NCBI RefSeq assembly: GCF_001999245.1
Contig: NZ_CP019630.1
Span: forward strand, 3,501,001-3,565,000
From: Roseibium algicola
GTDB lineage: Bacteria > Pseudomonadota > Alphaproteobacteria > Rhizobiales > Stappiaceae
Direction of reading: 5' to 3'
Length of the DNA: 64,000 nt
Shown: positions 1 to 9,265 of the stretch, in pieces
How positions within the stretch are numbered: the first letter of the stretch is position 1
Layout: each line of letters opens with the position of its first letter
Position numbers and translations under genes: made by a program
Notes under the pieces: generated by a model
Database searches by the model: none
The model's input: the letters and a program-made list of their open reading frames with translations, nothing else
What the model was told of the DNA's origin: nothing

Positions 1-5
1 TCTCG

Positions 6-647
6 CTATTCGACTTCAGGAAAGGGATGGGCGTCCAGAATACGATTGGCTTCGGCAATCACGGATGAAATATCCGTGTCCGGTTGCCAGGCAGCATCCT
101 TGAGGGCAACAAAATCTGCTCCGGTCGCGGCAACGCCTCCCAGGGTTTCTAGCGTGTTGCCGGCAAGTGCGACGCAGGGTGTTTCGAACAGTTCTGCCCA
201 CCAGGAGGCGCTGGACAGGGTCCTGTCATGGGCCTCGGCCTTTTCAGGCAGGTCCAGCTTGCCGAAGAAGATGTAGTCGACCCCGGTTTCGGCCCATTCC
301 ATGGAATCATGCTTCAGCTTGGTGCCGCCGGTGCCGACGATACGATCGGGTTTGAAGCTTTCCACGGCCAGCTTCAGGTCTTCCAGAGAGGTGTCGACGT
401 GGACGCCGTCGGCGCCGCTGCGGCCGGCTGCCTGGGTATCGCGATAGACGATAGCTGCCGCACCACCTTCCTGGATGATCGGGACAAGTTCGCTGGCAGC
501 GGCTTGCAGATCCTTGGTGCTGGCGCCAGGGCGGTAGATCATCACGCAAGCGATGTCACCACCGGTGAAGGCCTGTTTGAGCTTTTCCGCCATGTCGGCG
601 GTGTCAAATTCCGGCGGCGTCACGAGAAAGAGGCGGGGACGGTTCAC
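6..647 (-). CDS. ThiE-like (thiamine phosphate synthase family) TIM-barrel protein
   Basis: A 213-residue protein of the ThiE/TenI fold. The pattern is GADGVH at residues 78-83, GVDYIFFGK at 122-130 and AGNTLETL at 162-169, which correspond to the GADGVH, GADYIGxGP and phosphate-loop segments of thiamine phosphate synthase. The usual substrate-binding signatures are altered: GVHVDTS stands where GVHLGQxD is expected, IVYRD where a ND pair is expected, and FGKLDLPEK where GPxxPTxTK is expected. The coupling of HMP-PP to thiazole phosphate is therefore doubtful. It lies 116 bases downstream of fba on the same strand, at the end of the carbon-metabolism cluster, a position I recall as conserved in Rhizobiales. 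Family membership is fairly sure; catalysis is not. Confidence 0.75.
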   Translation of the reverse strand: MNRPRLFLVTPPEFDTADMAEKLKQAFTGGDIACVMIYRPGASTKDLQAAASELVPIIQEGGAAAIVYRDTQAAGRSGADGVHVDTSLEDLKLAVESFKPDRIVGTGGTKLKHDSMEWAETGVDYIFFGKLDLPEKAEAHDRTLSSASWWAELFETPCVALAGNTLETLGGVAATGADFVALKDAAWQPDTDISSVIAEANRILDAHPFPEVE

Positions 648-697
648 TTGTGCGGTCCTGATTGATGTCTGATCGGGATTTTGTCCCTAAAGACGGC

Positions 698-724
698 GAA
701 AGAGGGACGCAAGGCCCCTCTTTC
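698..724 (-). other. Stem-loop between fba and the ThiE-like gene
   Basis: Perfect 9-bp arms (gaaagaggg at 698-706, ccctctttc at 716-724) enclose a 9-base loop. No uridine run follows on the minus strand, so it is not a textbook terminator. It could attenuate or stabilise the fba transcript ahead of the ThiE-like gene. Confidence 0.5.
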
Positions 725-763
725 AATAAAGTGAAAGAATTTCTCTGCCGATCCGGCCGAAAA

Positions 764-1831
764 TCAGGCGATCTTCGGATCCAGTTCGCCAGACTGATAG
801 CGTTTCGCCATGTCGGCAAGCGTAACGATCTTCTTGATCTTGGACGCCTTGCCGGCCGTGTTGAAGGCTTCCAGACGCTCGATGCACAGCTTCTGCATGG
901 CATCGCGGGCAGGCTTCAGATATTTGCGCGGATCGAACTCGCCCGGGTTCTCGCTCAGGATCTTGCGGATCTGACCGGTCATCGCCATGCGGTTGTCGGT
1001 GTCGATGTTGACCTTGCGCACACCGTTCTTGATGCCGCGCTGGATTTCTTCCACCGGCACACCCCAGGTCTGCGGCATCTGGCCACCATACTGGTTGATG
1101 ATGTCCTGCAGGTCCTGCGGCACGGAAGACGACCCATGCATGACAAGGTGGGTTTCCGGCAGGCGGCGGTGAATTTCCTCGATCACATGCATGGCAAGGA
1201 TTTCGCCGTCCGGCTTGCGGGTGAACTTGTAGGCACCGTGGCTGGTACCCATGGCGATGGCAAGAGCGTCGACCTTGGTTTCCTGCACGAACTTGACGGC
1301 TTCTTCCGGGTCGGTCAGCAGCTGGTCATGGCTGAGCTTGCCTTCCGCGCCGTGGCCGTCTTCCTTGTCGCCCATGCCGGTTTCAAGAGACCCCAGAACA
1401 CCGAGTTCGCCCTCAACGGAGATGCCGCCCAGATGGGACATGTCGGTCACGGTCTTGGTGACGCCGACGTTGTAGTCCCAGTTTGCCGGGGTCTTGCCGT
1501 CGGCTTCGAGGGAACCGTCCATCATCACAGAGGTGAAGCCGGCCTGGATGGCCGTCATGCAGGTTTGCGGAGCATTGCCGTGGTCCAGATGCACGCAGAC
1601 CGGAATATGCGGATAGATTTCCACGACGGCGTCCATCATGTGCTTCAGCATCACGTCGTGGGCATAGGACCTGGCACCGCGAGAGGCCTGGATGATAACC
1701 GGGGCGTCGGTCTGGTCCGCCGCAGCCATGATCGCCAGTGCCTGCTCCATGTTGTTGATATTGAACGCCGGAACGCCGTAGTCGTGTTCAGCAGCATGAT
1801 CAAGAAGCTGGCGGAGGGTGATACGTGCCAT
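764..1831 (-). CDS. fba: Fructose-bisphosphate aldolase, class II (Calvin-cycle subtype)
   Basis: A 355-residue zinc-dependent aldolase that interconverts fructose 1,6-bisphosphate with dihydroxyacetone phosphate and glyceraldehyde 3-phosphate. The metal-site segment VHLDHG lies at 80-85 (H84 is the expected ligand), with further histidines in GTSHG (H198) and VMHGSS (H232). The insertion around residues 150-165 ([13 protein letters not shown]) is characteristic of the CbbA-type subfamily, whose length of about 354 residues matches. The reading frame extends 33 codons further upstream. I chose the ATG at 1829-1831 because CTGGAGA precedes it at good spacing and [10 protein letters not shown] is the family's normal start. 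An AT-rich inverted repeat lies upstream. Confidence 0.96.
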   Translation of the reverse strand: MARITLRQLLDHAAEHDYGVPAFNINNMEQALAIMAAADQTDAPVIIQASRGARSYAHDVMLKHMMDAVVEIYPHIPVCVHLDHGNAPQTCMTAIQAGFTSVMMDGSLEADGKTPANWDYNVGVTKTVTDMSHLGGISVEGELGVLGSLETGMGDKEDGHGAEGKLSHDQLLTDPEEAVKFVQETKVDALAIAMGTSHGAYKFTRKPDGEILAMHVIEEIHRRLPETHLVMHGSSSVPQDLQDIINQYGGQMPQTWGVPVEEIQRGIKNGVRKVNIDTDNRMAMTGQIRKILSENPGEFDPRKYLKPARDAMQKLCIERLEAFNTAGKASKIKKIVTLADMAKRYQSGELDPKIA

Positions 1832-2009
1832 CAAAAATCTCCAGAGGGTCCGGTTCCAATGAGCCGACAAGGTTCGCGAAAAATCACGACACCTATTTTG
1901 CGGTGCGTCAAGTCCCGCTGGTTCTAACAAGATTTGTGGCCATTTAAAGAGGGCCGGCTTCGCTTAAATCAATTAAAATACAAGGGTCTGCCGGAAATCG
2001 TGTTGGCAG

Positions 2010-2034
2010 ATTTAATTTGCGGATCGAATTAAAT
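2010..2034. promoter_or_regulatory. AT-rich inverted repeat upstream of fba
   Basis: Arms atttaatt (2010-2017) and aattaaat (2027-2034) are perfect complements around a 9-base spacer. A related ttaaatcaattaaa tract lies at about 1964-1977. Such AT-rich symmetry stands out in this GC-rich sequence, and it sits in the 234-bp gap between the VOC gene and fba, where a fba promoter operator would be expected. The binding protein is unknown. Confidence 0.4.
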
Positions 2035-2065
2035 TGAGGCGGTCAGCACCACCGCCCGGCGAGTT

Positions 2066-2434
2066 TTAAACCGGCGAACTGATATCGACAAATGTTCCGG
2101 CCGGATCTCTGACAATCATCCTCATCTGGCCATAGGGCATTTCGCGAGGTGCCTCGACCACGTTCACACCGAGTGTCAGGGCACGCTCGTATACCGTTGA
2201 ACAGTCGTCGACGACAAAGGTCAGGATCACTCCTGCGGTGGCGCGCTGGGCACGTGCCGGGACAATCTCGCTGGTCTGTTTCAGGATGCCCAGCTCGAGG
2301 GCCGGGTTATCGGCATCGGCAAGGTTTACAAACCAGTCGGACACGAATTGCGGCTGCAGGCCCAGGAGGTCCTGATAGAAGGCCGCCGTTGCGGCGACCT
2401 CCTCGGTCAGGATGTTGGTGAAACAGCGTTGCAT
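2066..2434 (-). CDS. VOC (glyoxalase/bleomycin-resistance fold) family protein
   Basis: A 122-residue single-module vicinal-oxygen-chelate protein. The start TNILTEEVAATAAFYQDLLGL (residues 6-26) and the ending MRMIVRDPAGTFVDISSP are typical of the beta-alpha-beta-beta-beta unit, in which the F-Y-x-D-L-L-G-L helix precedes the metal face. The substrate cannot be read from sequence. I use the ATG at 2432-2434; a GTG four codons earlier is possible. It sits 24 bases after pgk on the same strand and may be co-transcribed with it. Confidence 0.8.
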   Translation of the reverse strand: MQRCFTNILTEEVAATAAFYQDLLGLQPQFVSDWFVNLADADNPALELGILKQTSEIVPARAQRATAGVILTFVVDDCSTVYERALTLGVNVVEAPREMPYGQMRMIVRDPAGTFVDISSPV

Positions 2435-2458
2435 GACAGATTTCACCCCGCTTCGATG

Positions 2459-3652
2459 TCAGGCTTCGAGTGCCTTCACCCCCGGCAGTTCCTTGCCTTC
2501 CAGCCATTCCAGAAAGGCGCCGCCGGCTGTGGAGACATAGGAGAAATCGTCAGCCGCTCCCGCGTGGTTGAGCGCTGCGACGGTGTCGCCGCCACCGGCC
2601 ACGGAGTTCAGCTTGCCTGCCTTGGTATTGGCAGCGGCATGCTTGGCAGCGGCAACGGTTGCGGTGTCGAATGGGGCGATCTCGAACGCGCCCAGAGGGC
2701 CATTCCAGACCAGGGTCTTGGCGGCGTCGATCTTGGTTTTCACCGTTTCGATGGATGCTGCGCCGACATCGAGGATCATGCCGTCTGCCGGGATGGCGTC
2801 GAGCGAAACAGTTTCGTTGTCCGCGCCGGCCTTGAATTCCCTGGCAACAACGGCATCGGCAGGCAAGACGATCTCACAACCGGCCTTGTCGGCTGCGGTC
2901 ATGATGCGTTTTGCGGTTTCAGCCAGATCATGCTCGCACAGCGACTTGCCGACGTCCGTGCCTTGTGCGGCCAGGAAGGTGTTGGCCATGCCGCCGCCGA
3001 TAACAAGCATGTCGACCTTGGCAACGAGGTTTTCCAGCAGATCGATCTTGGAAGAAACCTTCGCACCGCCGACAACGGCGAGAACCGGACGAACAGGATT
3101 ACCGAGCGCGGAGCCCAGGGCTTCCAGTTCCGCCTGCATGGTGCGGCCGGCATAGGCTGGCAGAAGCCGGGCAATGCCCTCGGTGGAACCGTGGGCCCGG
3201 TGTGCCGCCGAAAAGGCGTCGTTGACATAGATGTCGCCATTGGCGGCCAGAGCCTTGGCGAAGTCCGGGTCGTTCTTTTCTTCACCGGCATGGAAGCGGG
3301 TGTTTTCCAGCAGCAGGACATCGCCATCGACCATGACGTCGACAGCATCCTTTGCCGCCTGGCCGATGCAGTCGTCTGCAAAGACCACGGGTCTGCCAAG
3401 CAGGCCGGCAACCGCCAGGGCGACCGGGCCGAGCGACATGTCGGCAACGCGCGCGCCTTTCGGGCGGCCGAAATGGGCGAGCAGGATGACCTTTGCCTTC
3501 TTGTCGGACAGTTCGCGGATGGTCGGCAGGACCCGCTCGATACGGGTGGTATCGGAAACCTTGCCGCCATCCATCGGTACGTTGAGGTCGACGCGGACCA
3601 GAACGCGTTTGCCGGCAATGTCAGTCAGATCATCGAGAGTTTTGAAAGCCAT
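2459..3652 (-). CDS. pgk: Phosphoglycerate kinase
   Basis: A 397-residue phosphoglycerate kinase (1,3-bisphosphoglycerate + ADP to 3-phosphoglycerate + ATP), the normal family length. The N-terminal substrate domain shows RVDLNVP at 20-26 and HFGRPKG at 60-66. The C-terminal nucleotide domain shows [10 protein letters not shown] and the [12 protein letters not shown] loop. Calvin-type fba, gap and tkt flank it, as expected for the shared triose-phosphate segment of glycolysis, gluconeogenesis and the reductive pentose cycle. A lysE-type gene lies only 28 bases upstream, so the two may share a transcript. Confidence 0.97.
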   Translation of the reverse strand: MAFKTLDDLTDIAGKRVLVRVDLNVPMDGGKVSDTTRIERVLPTIRELSDKKAKVILLAHFGRPKGARVADMSLGPVALAVAGLLGRPVVFADDCIGQAAKDAVDVMVDGDVLLLENTRFHAGEEKNDPDFAKALAANGDIYVNDAFSAAHRAHGSTEGIARLLPAYAGRTMQAELEALGSALGNPVRPVLAVVGGAKVSSKIDLLENLVAKVDMLVIGGGMANTFLAAQGTDVGKSLCEHDLAETAKRIMTAADKAGCEIVLPADAVVAREFKAGADNETVSLDAIPADGMILDVGAASIETVKTKIDAAKTLVWNGPLGAFEIAPFDTATVAAAKHAAANTKAGKLNSVAGGGDTVAALNHAGAADDFSYVSTAGGAFLEWLEGKELPGVKALEA

Positions 3653-3680
3653 TGATTTACCTGTTGGAAATCGCCCGTCT

Positions 3681-4304
3681 TCAAGGACGGCTGGAGTTGG
3701 TGGAAACGGCGATGCCGATGCCGAACAAGGTCAGGAGAATGCCGAAGGACCGTTCCATCCAGAGCTTGGCACGCATGAACTTGAGGCGTACGGCGGGAAG
3801 CGTGAAGAAGACGGTCACCAGAACAAACCAAAGGAACACGCCGCCCGCCATGATCACGCCGTAACCGATCTGGGTCCAGAGCGGCGTTTCGGGAGACGTC
3901 ACCTGCAGAAACACCGAAAGGGCGAACATGGTGGCTTTCGGATTGGTCACGTTGGTGAAGAAGCCCCAGCGAAGCGCGCGGAAGGGCGACATGCCGGACA
4001 GGGCACCGTCGGCCGGCATCTCCTTAGATGCCGTGCGGTACATGGTGACGCCCAGGAAAACGAGGTAGGCAGCGCCGATCAGTTTCAGCGCGTTGAAGAG
4101 CAGGATCGACTGGGAAACGATCAGGCCGATACCCGCCAGTGCGTAAGTGACGTGTACGCCGAGGGCCAGCGCGATGCCGAGCGCAGTCATGATGCCGGCG
4201 AGCCGTCCGCCGATGAGGGCATTGCGCAGGACAACGGCAAAGTCGGGCCCGGGAACGATTGCGACCACGACGGTCAGCGAAATGACGGTGAGCAGTTCGA
4301 GCAA
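3681..4304 (-). CDS. LysE/RhtB family amino-acid exporter
   Basis: About 207 residues with five or six hydrophobic segments. It opens with the LysE-family signature ([30 protein letters not shown] region, with PGPDF near residue 18) and has [15 protein letters not shown] in the second half. The family exports amino acids or related small molecules across the inner membrane; the substrate here is unknown. The open frame reaches back to 4403, but the upstream part is not hydrophobic and does not resemble the family. I prefer the TTG start at 4302-4304, preceded by CCGGAG, which gives the normal length. It sits between gap and pgk. Confidence 0.82.
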   Translation of the reverse strand: MLELLTVISLTVVVAIVPGPDFAVVLRNALIGGRLAGIMTALGIALALGVHVTYALAGIGLIVSQSILLFNALKLIGAAYLVFLGVTMYRTASKEMPADGALSGMSPFRALRWGFFTNVTNPKATMFALSVFLQVTSPETPLWTQIGYGVIMAGGVFLWFVLVTVFFTLPAVRLKFMRAKLWMERSFGILLTLFGIGIAVSTNSSRP

Positions 4305-4344
4305 GCAGGGAACTCCGGGAAGGATAAGGATCGAACAGGGAGAG

Positions 4345-4518
4345 TTATCGATCTGGCGGTGATTGAAGGTTGGCCATCGTTTCGGACTTTTGGCCATCAA
4401 CATCCGGCTGCCAGGACCGTTTGGTGTTTCTTGCGGAGCGTTCCTTCGACCGTTCCACGAAATAGAAGCCGACGCCGATCAGGACAACAAATACGATCAG
4501 AAAAGTCAGCGTGGTCAT
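4345..4518 (-). CDS. Small single-pass membrane protein, 57 aa
   Basis: ATG at 4516-4518, preceded by AAGGA at about 8 bases, opens a 57-codon frame ending at TAA 4345-4347. Residues 4-21 form one hydrophobic helix (TFLIVFVVLIGVGFYFV), followed by a short basic and polar cytoplasmic-type tail (ERSKERSARNTKRS). It resembles the 62-residue protein just upstream in layout and in the VGFGFY/GVGFYF stretch, suggesting a tandem pair. I recognise no family and infer no function. It ends 41 bases before the proposed lysE start. Confidence 0.55.
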   Translation of the reverse strand: MTTLTFLIVFVVLIGVGFYFVERSKERSARNTKRSWQPDVDGQKSETMANLQSPPDR

Positions 4519-4540
4519 GGTCAGGATCCTTCAATTGGAC

Positions 4541-4729
4541 TCAGGAATTTCCAGCCGGAGAATCCGGCTTTCGCAAGACATCGGAATTGAGGCTGCCCAT
4601 GTCAGGCTCATCGTCCTGATCTGAAGGGAACCGTTCGTTGTCCCGCTTCATATCGAGCCAGTAGAACCCGAAACCCACAAGGCAACCAACCGCGAACAAC
4701 GACCCAAGAATGACCAGTAGGGCGGTCAT
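4541..4729 (-). CDS. Small single-pass membrane protein, 62 aa
   Basis: The start MTALLVILGSLF at 4727-4729 is preceded by CTGGAGA with 8-base spacing, so it is preferred over the frame's first ATG nine codons upstream. Residues 3-24 form a transmembrane helix ending in FGFYWLD, and the rest is acidic and polar (RFPSDQDDEPDMGSLNSD). The layout parallels the 57-residue protein downstream. No known family was recognised. The gene follows the gap terminator and precedes lysE-pgk, so it probably belongs to the same transcript as those genes. Confidence 0.6.
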   Translation of the reverse strand: MTALLVILGSLFAVGCLVGFGFYWLDMKRDNERFPSDQDDEPDMGSLNSDVLRKPDSPAGNS

Positions 4730-4849
4730 GACGGCGTCTCCAGGATTGAACTGCAAGTCTGCAGCTCCAGTCTACATGACCTTTGCCCCGGGGCTATGCC
4801 TGAATCGAGAAAGTTTTTTGCGGCTTTGCCGGAAAGACATCCATACCGA

Positions 4850-4881
4850 CAAAAAAGACGCCGGATGAACCGGCGTCTTTC
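4850..4881 (-). terminator. Intrinsic terminator of gap
   Basis: Read on the minus strand, a perfect 10-bp stem (aagacgccgg / ccggcgtctt, plus-strand arms 4855-4864 and 4870-4879) with a 5-base loop is followed by a run of T. It lies 12 bases after the gap stop and separates gap from the small membrane protein/lysE/pgk group. Confidence 0.85.
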
Positions 4882-4892
4882 GAAGGCAGGGA

Positions 4893-5903
4893 TCAGATGA
4901 GCTTTGCCATCGCCACGGCCGTGTCGGCCATGCGGTTGGAGAAGCCCCATTCGTTGTCGTACCAGGACAGGATGCGCACGAAAGTGCCGTCCATGACCTT
5001 GGTCTGGTCGCAATGGAAGACCGAGGAATGGCTGTCATGGTTGAAGTCCATCGAAACCAGCTTGTCTTCGGTGTAGCCGAGCACGCCCTTCAGTTTGCCG
5101 TTTGCGGCTGCCTTGATGGCTTCGTTGATTTCCTCAACGGTGGTGTCGCGCTTGGCGATGAAGTTCAGGTCGACCACGGAAACGTTCGGCGTCGGGACAC
5201 GAATGGCCACACCGTCCATCTTGCCGGCCAGGTCTGGCAGTACCAGGCCGACGGCCTTTGCAGCGCCGGTGGAGGTCGGGATCATGGACATGGCCGCAGC
5301 ACGGGCGCGGTAGAGATCCTTGTGCATGGTGTCCAGCGTCGGCTGGTCACCGGTGTACGAGTGGATCGTGGTCATGAAACCTTTTTCAATGCCGATGGTT
5401 TCGTTCAGCACATAGGCGACCGGGGACAGGCAGTTGGTGGTGCAGGACGCGTTGGATACGACGAGGTCGTTTGCGGTCAGCGCATCGTGGTTGACACCGT
5501 AGACGATGGTCTTGTCGGCGCCGTCGGCCGGGGCGGAGACCAGAACGCGCTTGGCGCCGGCTTCCAGATGCATGGAGGCCTTTTCCTTGGCGGTGAAGAT
5601 GCCGGTGCATTCCATGGCGACTTCAACGCCAAGCTCGCCCCAGGGCAGTTCCTTCGGGTCGCGGATCGCGGTCACCTTGATCGGCTTGCCGCCACCGACG
5701 GAAATGGTGTCGCCATCGACCTTGACCTCTGCTGGGAAACGGCCGTGCACGCTGTCGTAACGCAGCAGATGCGCGTTGGTCTCGACCGGGCCGAGATCGT
5801 TGATCGCAACGACTTCAATGTCGGTGCGGCCGGATTCGATGATCGCACGCAGCACGTTGCGGCCGATGCGTCCAAATCCATTGATTGCTACCTTGGTTAC
5901 CAT
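4893..5903 (-). CDS. gap: Glyceraldehyde-3-phosphate dehydrogenase
   Basis: A 336-residue phosphorylating GAPDH. It has the Rossmann start [12 protein letters not shown] at 4-15, the active-site segment SNASCTTN with C154, and the catalytic histidine H181 in TIHSYTGDQ. The dinucleotide-site loop contains N-D at 35-36, compatible with NAD use. The frame begins five codons earlier, but the ATG at 5901-5903 has GGGAG upstream and gives the canonical [10 protein letters not shown] start. The gene has its own terminator at 4850-4881 and a leader containing a perfect short palindrome and a stem-loop, so it may be regulated separately from tkt. Confidence 0.97.
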   Translation of the reverse strand: MVTKVAINGFGRIGRNVLRAIIESGRTDIEVVAINDLGPVETNAHLLRYDSVHGRFPAEVKVDGDTISVGGGKPIKVTAIRDPKELPWGELGVEVAMECTGIFTAKEKASMHLEAGAKRVLVSAPADGADKTIVYGVNHDALTANDLVVSNASCTTNCLSPVAYVLNETIGIEKGFMTTIHSYTGDQPTLDTMHKDLYRARAAAMSMIPTSTGAAKAVGLVLPDLAGKMDGVAIRVPTPNVSVVDLNFIAKRDTTVEEINEAIKAAANGKLKGVLGYTEDKLVSMDFNHDSHSSVFHCDQTKVMDGTFVRILSWYDNEWGFSNRMADTAVAMAKLI

Positions 5904-5957
5904 AATCCACTCCCGCAATCTTCGGTGTGCCTCAGAAGGGGCTAAACCGATTTAAAA

Positions 5958-5972
5958 ACCACATAGTGTGGT
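5958..5972. promoter_or_regulatory. Perfect hexamer palindrome in the gap leader
   Basis: ACCACA (5958-5963), TAG, TGTGGT (5967-5972). It lies 55-70 bases upstream of the gap start in the 144-bp tkt-gap gap, a typical location for an operator or short leader hairpin. The binding factor is unknown. Confidence 0.4.
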
Positions 5973-6002
5973 CACTTGAAAAGCACTTGATGTGCCCGTA
6001 GG

Positions 6003-6035
6003 CCCGGCACCATAGGAGGAAGTCTTGGTGCCGGG
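6003..6035 (-). other. Stem-loop between tkt and gap
   Basis: Arms cccggcacc (6003-6011) and ggtgccggg (6027-6035) pair perfectly over 9 bp with a 15-base loop, just after the tkt stop. No T run follows on the minus strand. It may partially terminate tkt transcription or stabilise its 3' end. Confidence 0.5.
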
Positions 6036-6047
6036 AATTGATTTCGG

Positions 6048-8036
6048 TTAAACGCTGAGCTTTGCCTTGGCGGCTGCAACCACGGCGTCCGCCGTGATGC
6101 CGAAATGCTCATAAAGTTCCTTGTAAGGCGCGCTCGCGCCAAAGCCGGTCATGCCGACAAAGATACCGTCCGCACCAATAAAGCGGTCCCAGCCCATGCG
6201 GATGCCGGCTTCAACGGCGATCTTGACCGGGCTGTTGCCGATGACGGCGGCCTTGTAGTCGTCTGACTGTGCTTCGAAGAGCTCGTACGACGGAACGGAG
6301 ACCACGCGCACGGCAATGCCGGCCGTGCTCAGGTCCTTTTGCGCGTTGACGGCGATTTCGACTTCCGAACCGGTCGCGAAGATGGTCACGGCCGCGTCTT
6401 CGTCGCTGTCGATCAGCACATAGGCACCCTTGGCGCAGAGGTTGTTTTCCTCATAGGTCTTGCGCAGCGACGGCAGGTTCTGACGGGTCAGTGCCAGGAC
6501 CGACGGTCCGTCGCGGTTCTCCAGCGACAGCTGCCAGCACTCGAGTGTCTCGGTGATGTCGGCCGGGCGGAAGAAGGTCAGGTTCGGGATCGCGCGCAGG
6601 GCGGCGAAATGTTCCACCGGCTGGTGGGTCGGACCGTCTTCGCCAAGACCGATGGAATCATGGGTCATGACGTGAATGACCCGCTGGCCCATGAGGGCTG
6701 CGAGACGGATCGACGGACGGCAGTAATCGGAGAAGATCAGGAAGCCGCCGGAATAGGGGATAAGGCCGCCGTGCAGAGCCATGCCGTTCATGGCTGCCGC
6801 CATGCCGTGTTCACGGATGCCGTAGTGGATGTAACGGCCGGAGAAATCGTCCGGGGTGACTGGCGCGGTTTGCGGCGTCTTGGTGTTGTTGGAGCCGGTC
6901 AGGTCGGCGGAGCCGCCAATGGTTTCCGGAACAACTTCGTTGATGACACCCAGAACAGCTTCGGAAGCCTTGCGGGTCGCCATGGTCGGCTGTTCGTCGG
7001 CGAGCTTCTTCTTGTAGTCCAGAACGGCCTGGGTGAAGCCGGCTGGCAGGTCGCCACGATTGCGGCGCTCGAATTCGGCGCGGGTCTCGGCGTCAGCTTC
7101 GGCAAAGCGCTTCTGCCAGTCCTTGTGAGCTTGGGCGGAGCGAAGGCCGGCAATGCGCCAGGCGTCCAGAATGTCGCTCGGAACTTCAAACGGCGCGTGC
7201 GGCCAGTTGAGCGCGGCACGGGTGCCGGAAATTTCGTCTGCACCAAGCGGCGAGCCGTGAACCTTCGCGGTGCCTGCCTTGGTCGGTGCACCGAAGCCGA
7301 TGGTGGTCTTGGCGGCGATCAGGGTCGGGCGGTCGCTGGCCTGTGCCTGGCGAATCGCGGCGGAAATGGCGACCGGATCGTGACCGTCGACGCTGAGCGT
7401 GTTCCAGCCGGAGGCGGCAAAACGGGCCTGCTGGTCGGTTGAATCGGTGATTTCGACCTTGCCGTCGATGGAGATGCCGTTGTCGTCCCAGATAACGATC
7501 AGCTTGTTGAGCTTCAGGTGACCTGCCAGCGACAGGGCTTCCTGGCTGATGCCTTCCATGAGACAGCCGTCACCGGCCAGCACATAGGTGTAGTGATCGA
7601 CAAGATCCTCGCCGAAGCGGGTGGACTGCAGGCGCTCGGCGATGGCCATGCCAACCGCGTTGCCGAGACCCTGGCCGAGCGGGCCGGTGGTGGTCTCGAT
7701 GCCAGCGCCGTGGCCGTATTCCGGGTGCCCGGCAGTGCGTGCGCCTAGCTGACGGAAATTCTTGATCTCGTCGAGGGAGAAGTCTTCATAGCCCAGCAGA
7801 TACAGCAGGCTGTAAAGCAGCATCGAGCCGTGACCGGCGGACAGAACGAAGCGGTCGCGGTCGGCCCAGTTCGGGGATGTCGGATCGAATTTCAGGAATT
7901 CGGTAAAAAGAACTGTCGCGATATCCGCAGCGCCCATGGGCAGGCCGGGGTGACCGGAATTAGCCTTTTCCACGGCATCGATGGCAAGAAAGCGGATCGC
8001 ATTTGCCATGCGCTGGTGTTTATCAAGATCGGTCAT
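6048..8036 (-). CDS. tkt: Transketolase
   Basis: A thiamine-diphosphate-dependent transketolase moving C2 units in the pentose phosphate and reductive pentose pathways. Counting from the ATG at 8034-8036 it has 662 residues, the usual length. Visible motifs are the GHPGLPMG histidine segment near residue 28, the ThDP-binding AGDGCLMEG motif near 154, and the pyrimidine-domain [18 protein letters not shown] and [16 protein letters not shown] segments. The frame can be extended 27 codons to a TTG at 8117, but that extension (Ser/Ala/Asn-rich) is unlike the family, so I use the internal ATG. It is the first gene of the minus-strand carbon cluster. Confidence 0.95.
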   Translation of the reverse strand: MTDLDKHQRMANAIRFLAIDAVEKANSGHPGLPMGAADIATVLFTEFLKFDPTSPNWADRDRFVLSAGHGSMLLYSLLYLLGYEDFSLDEIKNFRQLGARTAGHPEYGHGAGIETTTGPLGQGLGNAVGMAIAERLQSTRFGEDLVDHYTYVLAGDGCLMEGISQEALSLAGHLKLNKLIVIWDDNGISIDGKVEITDSTDQQARFAASGWNTLSVDGHDPVAISAAIRQAQASDRPTLIAAKTTIGFGAPTKAGTAKVHGSPLGADEISGTRAALNWPHAPFEVPSDILDAWRIAGLRSAQAHKDWQKRFAEADAETRAEFERRNRGDLPAGFTQAVLDYKKKLADEQPTMATRKASEAVLGVINEVVPETIGGSADLTGSNNTKTPQTAPVTPDDFSGRYIHYGIREHGMAAAMNGMALHGGLIPYSGGFLIFSDYCRPSIRLAALMGQRVIHVMTHDSIGLGEDGPTHQPVEHFAALRAIPNLTFFRPADITETLECWQLSLENRDGPSVLALTRQNLPSLRKTYEENNLCAKGAYVLIDSDEDAAVTIFATGSEVEIAVNAQKDLSTAGIAVRVVSVPSYELFEAQSDDYKAAVIGNSPVKIAVEAGIRMGWDRFIGADGIFVGMTGFGASAPYKELYEHFGITADAVVAAAKAKLSV

Positions 8037-8472
8037 CGTGGTCCCGTTGCTTGCTTTGGAGCCCCCCTTGGCCGAAGCAGAGAGCCCGGCAAGGTTGTTT
8101 TGAGGTGCGTTGCTCAAGAATTAACACTCGTCAATCTCGAACAGGCGCCAGACAAATATCAGGAACGGCACCCGAGTCAATAAAGCTGGTTTGGGTCTTT
8201 TGAGGGCATTGCCGGGGAAGAATTTTTTCTTCCACGCGTTATAGAGTTGAGGATTCTGCCAATGGTGGCATTGACTGAGAGAAGTTGCGGTGCCTAAGCT
8301 CGACGCTCTAACAAAGATTTGCTTTTTCGCCGTGAAACGTGCTTTGCCGCGCATTCTCTGAAATGCCCGTAATTTGAGCAGCAACTCCAGGGTCGAAAGC
8401 GCCAAATCTCCAGTCTGACCTAGGAAGGAATGGGCGGACCGCCGCAGAAGAACGATTGGGACGACGTAATTA
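8037..8472. other. Divergent intergenic region tkt / DUF4164 gene
   Basis: About 436 bases without a gene I can support. A short hairpin (gaagaattttttcttc, near 8217-8232) and a possible plus-strand sigma-70-like pair (ttgact at 8271-8276, taagct at 8295-8300) are visible. The promoters for tkt and for the DUF4164-zapA unit must lie here. I see no repeat or RNA gene. Confidence 0.5.
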
Positions 8473-8769
8473 ATGGCGGATGTCGACTGCATGGAAAAGA
8501 CCAGCCTGGCCGATGCGGTAAAGCGGCTGGACAAAGCCGTCGGCAATCTCGAAGCGGCTGTCCAGCGCCGTCTTGATGCAGACAGGTCGCTCAATGCCCT
8601 GCAGGATGACCTGCAGCGGCTCGGCGAAGACCGTTCCCAACTGGCAGCCTCACTCGATGAAAGCGAAGCACGGGCTTCCCGGCTGGAAGAGGCCAACCGG
8701 GATGTCTCCCGGCGGCTTGTCTCGGCAATGGAAACCATCCGCAGCGTGCTCGACGCGCACGGAGGCTAG
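8473..8769 (+). CDS. DUF4164 family coiled-coil protein
   Basis: A 98-residue, almost wholly helical protein with heptad spacing (LADAVKRLDKAVGNLEAAV, then LNALQDDLQRLGEDRSQLAASL) and no membrane segment. It matches the alphaproteobacterial DUF4164 family, which typically sits directly upstream of zapA. The zapA start follows 6 bases after its stop, so the two should be translated from one mRNA. That makes a division-related role plausible, but no function is established from sequence. A second possible start is the ATG at 8491. Confidence 0.8.
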   Translation: MADVDCMEKTSLADAVKRLDKAVGNLEAAVQRRLDADRSLNALQDDLQRLGEDRSQLAASLDESEARASRLEEANRDVSRRLVSAMETIRSVLDAHGG

Positions 8770-8775
8770 GCGCAT

Positions 8776-9156
8776 ATGGCTCAGATCACGGTTACCATCA
8801 ACGGCAAGTCCTTCCGCATGGCCTGCGATGACGGCGAGGAAGAGCGCCTGATGGGCCTTGCTGCCCGTTTCGATGGCTGGATCAACGACTTGCGAGGCGC
8901 CTTCGGCGAAATCGGCGACCAGCGCCTGACGGTAATGGCCGGCATCATGGCGGCCGACCAGCTTTCGGAACTGGAGCGCAAGATCGCCCGGCTTGAAGAA
9001 CAGCTGGCCGATGCCAAGAAACAGCAGGTGGCCGCGCTCGACAACATGAGCCAGAACGAAGAAGAGCTGTCGCGTGCCGTCAATACTGCCGCCGCTCGGA
9101 TCGAAAGCCTTGCGGACGGTCTTTCCAAGAGCTTGCGAGCCCAGGACAACGCCTGA
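8776..9156 (+). CDS. zapA: Cell division protein ZapA
   Basis: A 126-residue ZapA, the FtsZ-ring associated protein that cross-links FtsZ filaments at midcell. The N-terminal beta-rich domain begins AQITVTINGKSFRMACDDGEEERL and carries the ZapA-type LAARFDGWINDLR stretch. The second half is a coiled coil (ELERKIARLEEQLADAKKQ) used for dimerisation. GGAGG precedes the ATG at 10 bases. The order zapA, 6S RNA, 5-formyltetrahydrofolate cyclo-ligase is widely conserved in proteobacteria and supports the call. Confidence 0.93.
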   Translation: MAQITVTINGKSFRMACDDGEEERLMGLAARFDGWINDLRGAFGEIGDQRLTVMAGIMAADQLSELERKIARLEEQLADAKKQQVAALDNMSQNEEELSRAVNTAAARIESLADGLSKSLRAQDNA

Positions 9157-9265
9157 GGCGACTGCCGATCCGGCCAGACGGCAACGGAGAGTGCCCGCAA
9201 CTTCGTTTGTGATGAAATCCATGCCGCACTGGTAATTGCCGCCGCACCGGATTATATGCGGTAAT

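Noticed and set aside
662..1927. A 421-codon frame antisense to fba
   Set aside because: It is rich in His, Val and Asp from complementary codons and covers fba almost exactly, so it is not a gene.
2010..2034. CtrA box upstream of fba
   Set aside because: TTAA elements are 13 bases apart within an inverted repeat, not N7 direct spacing; listed instead as an unassigned operator-like repeat.
2348..3655. A 435-codon frame antisense to pgk
   Set aside because: A shadow of pgk: low-complexity Gly/Cys/Asp composition and no motifs.
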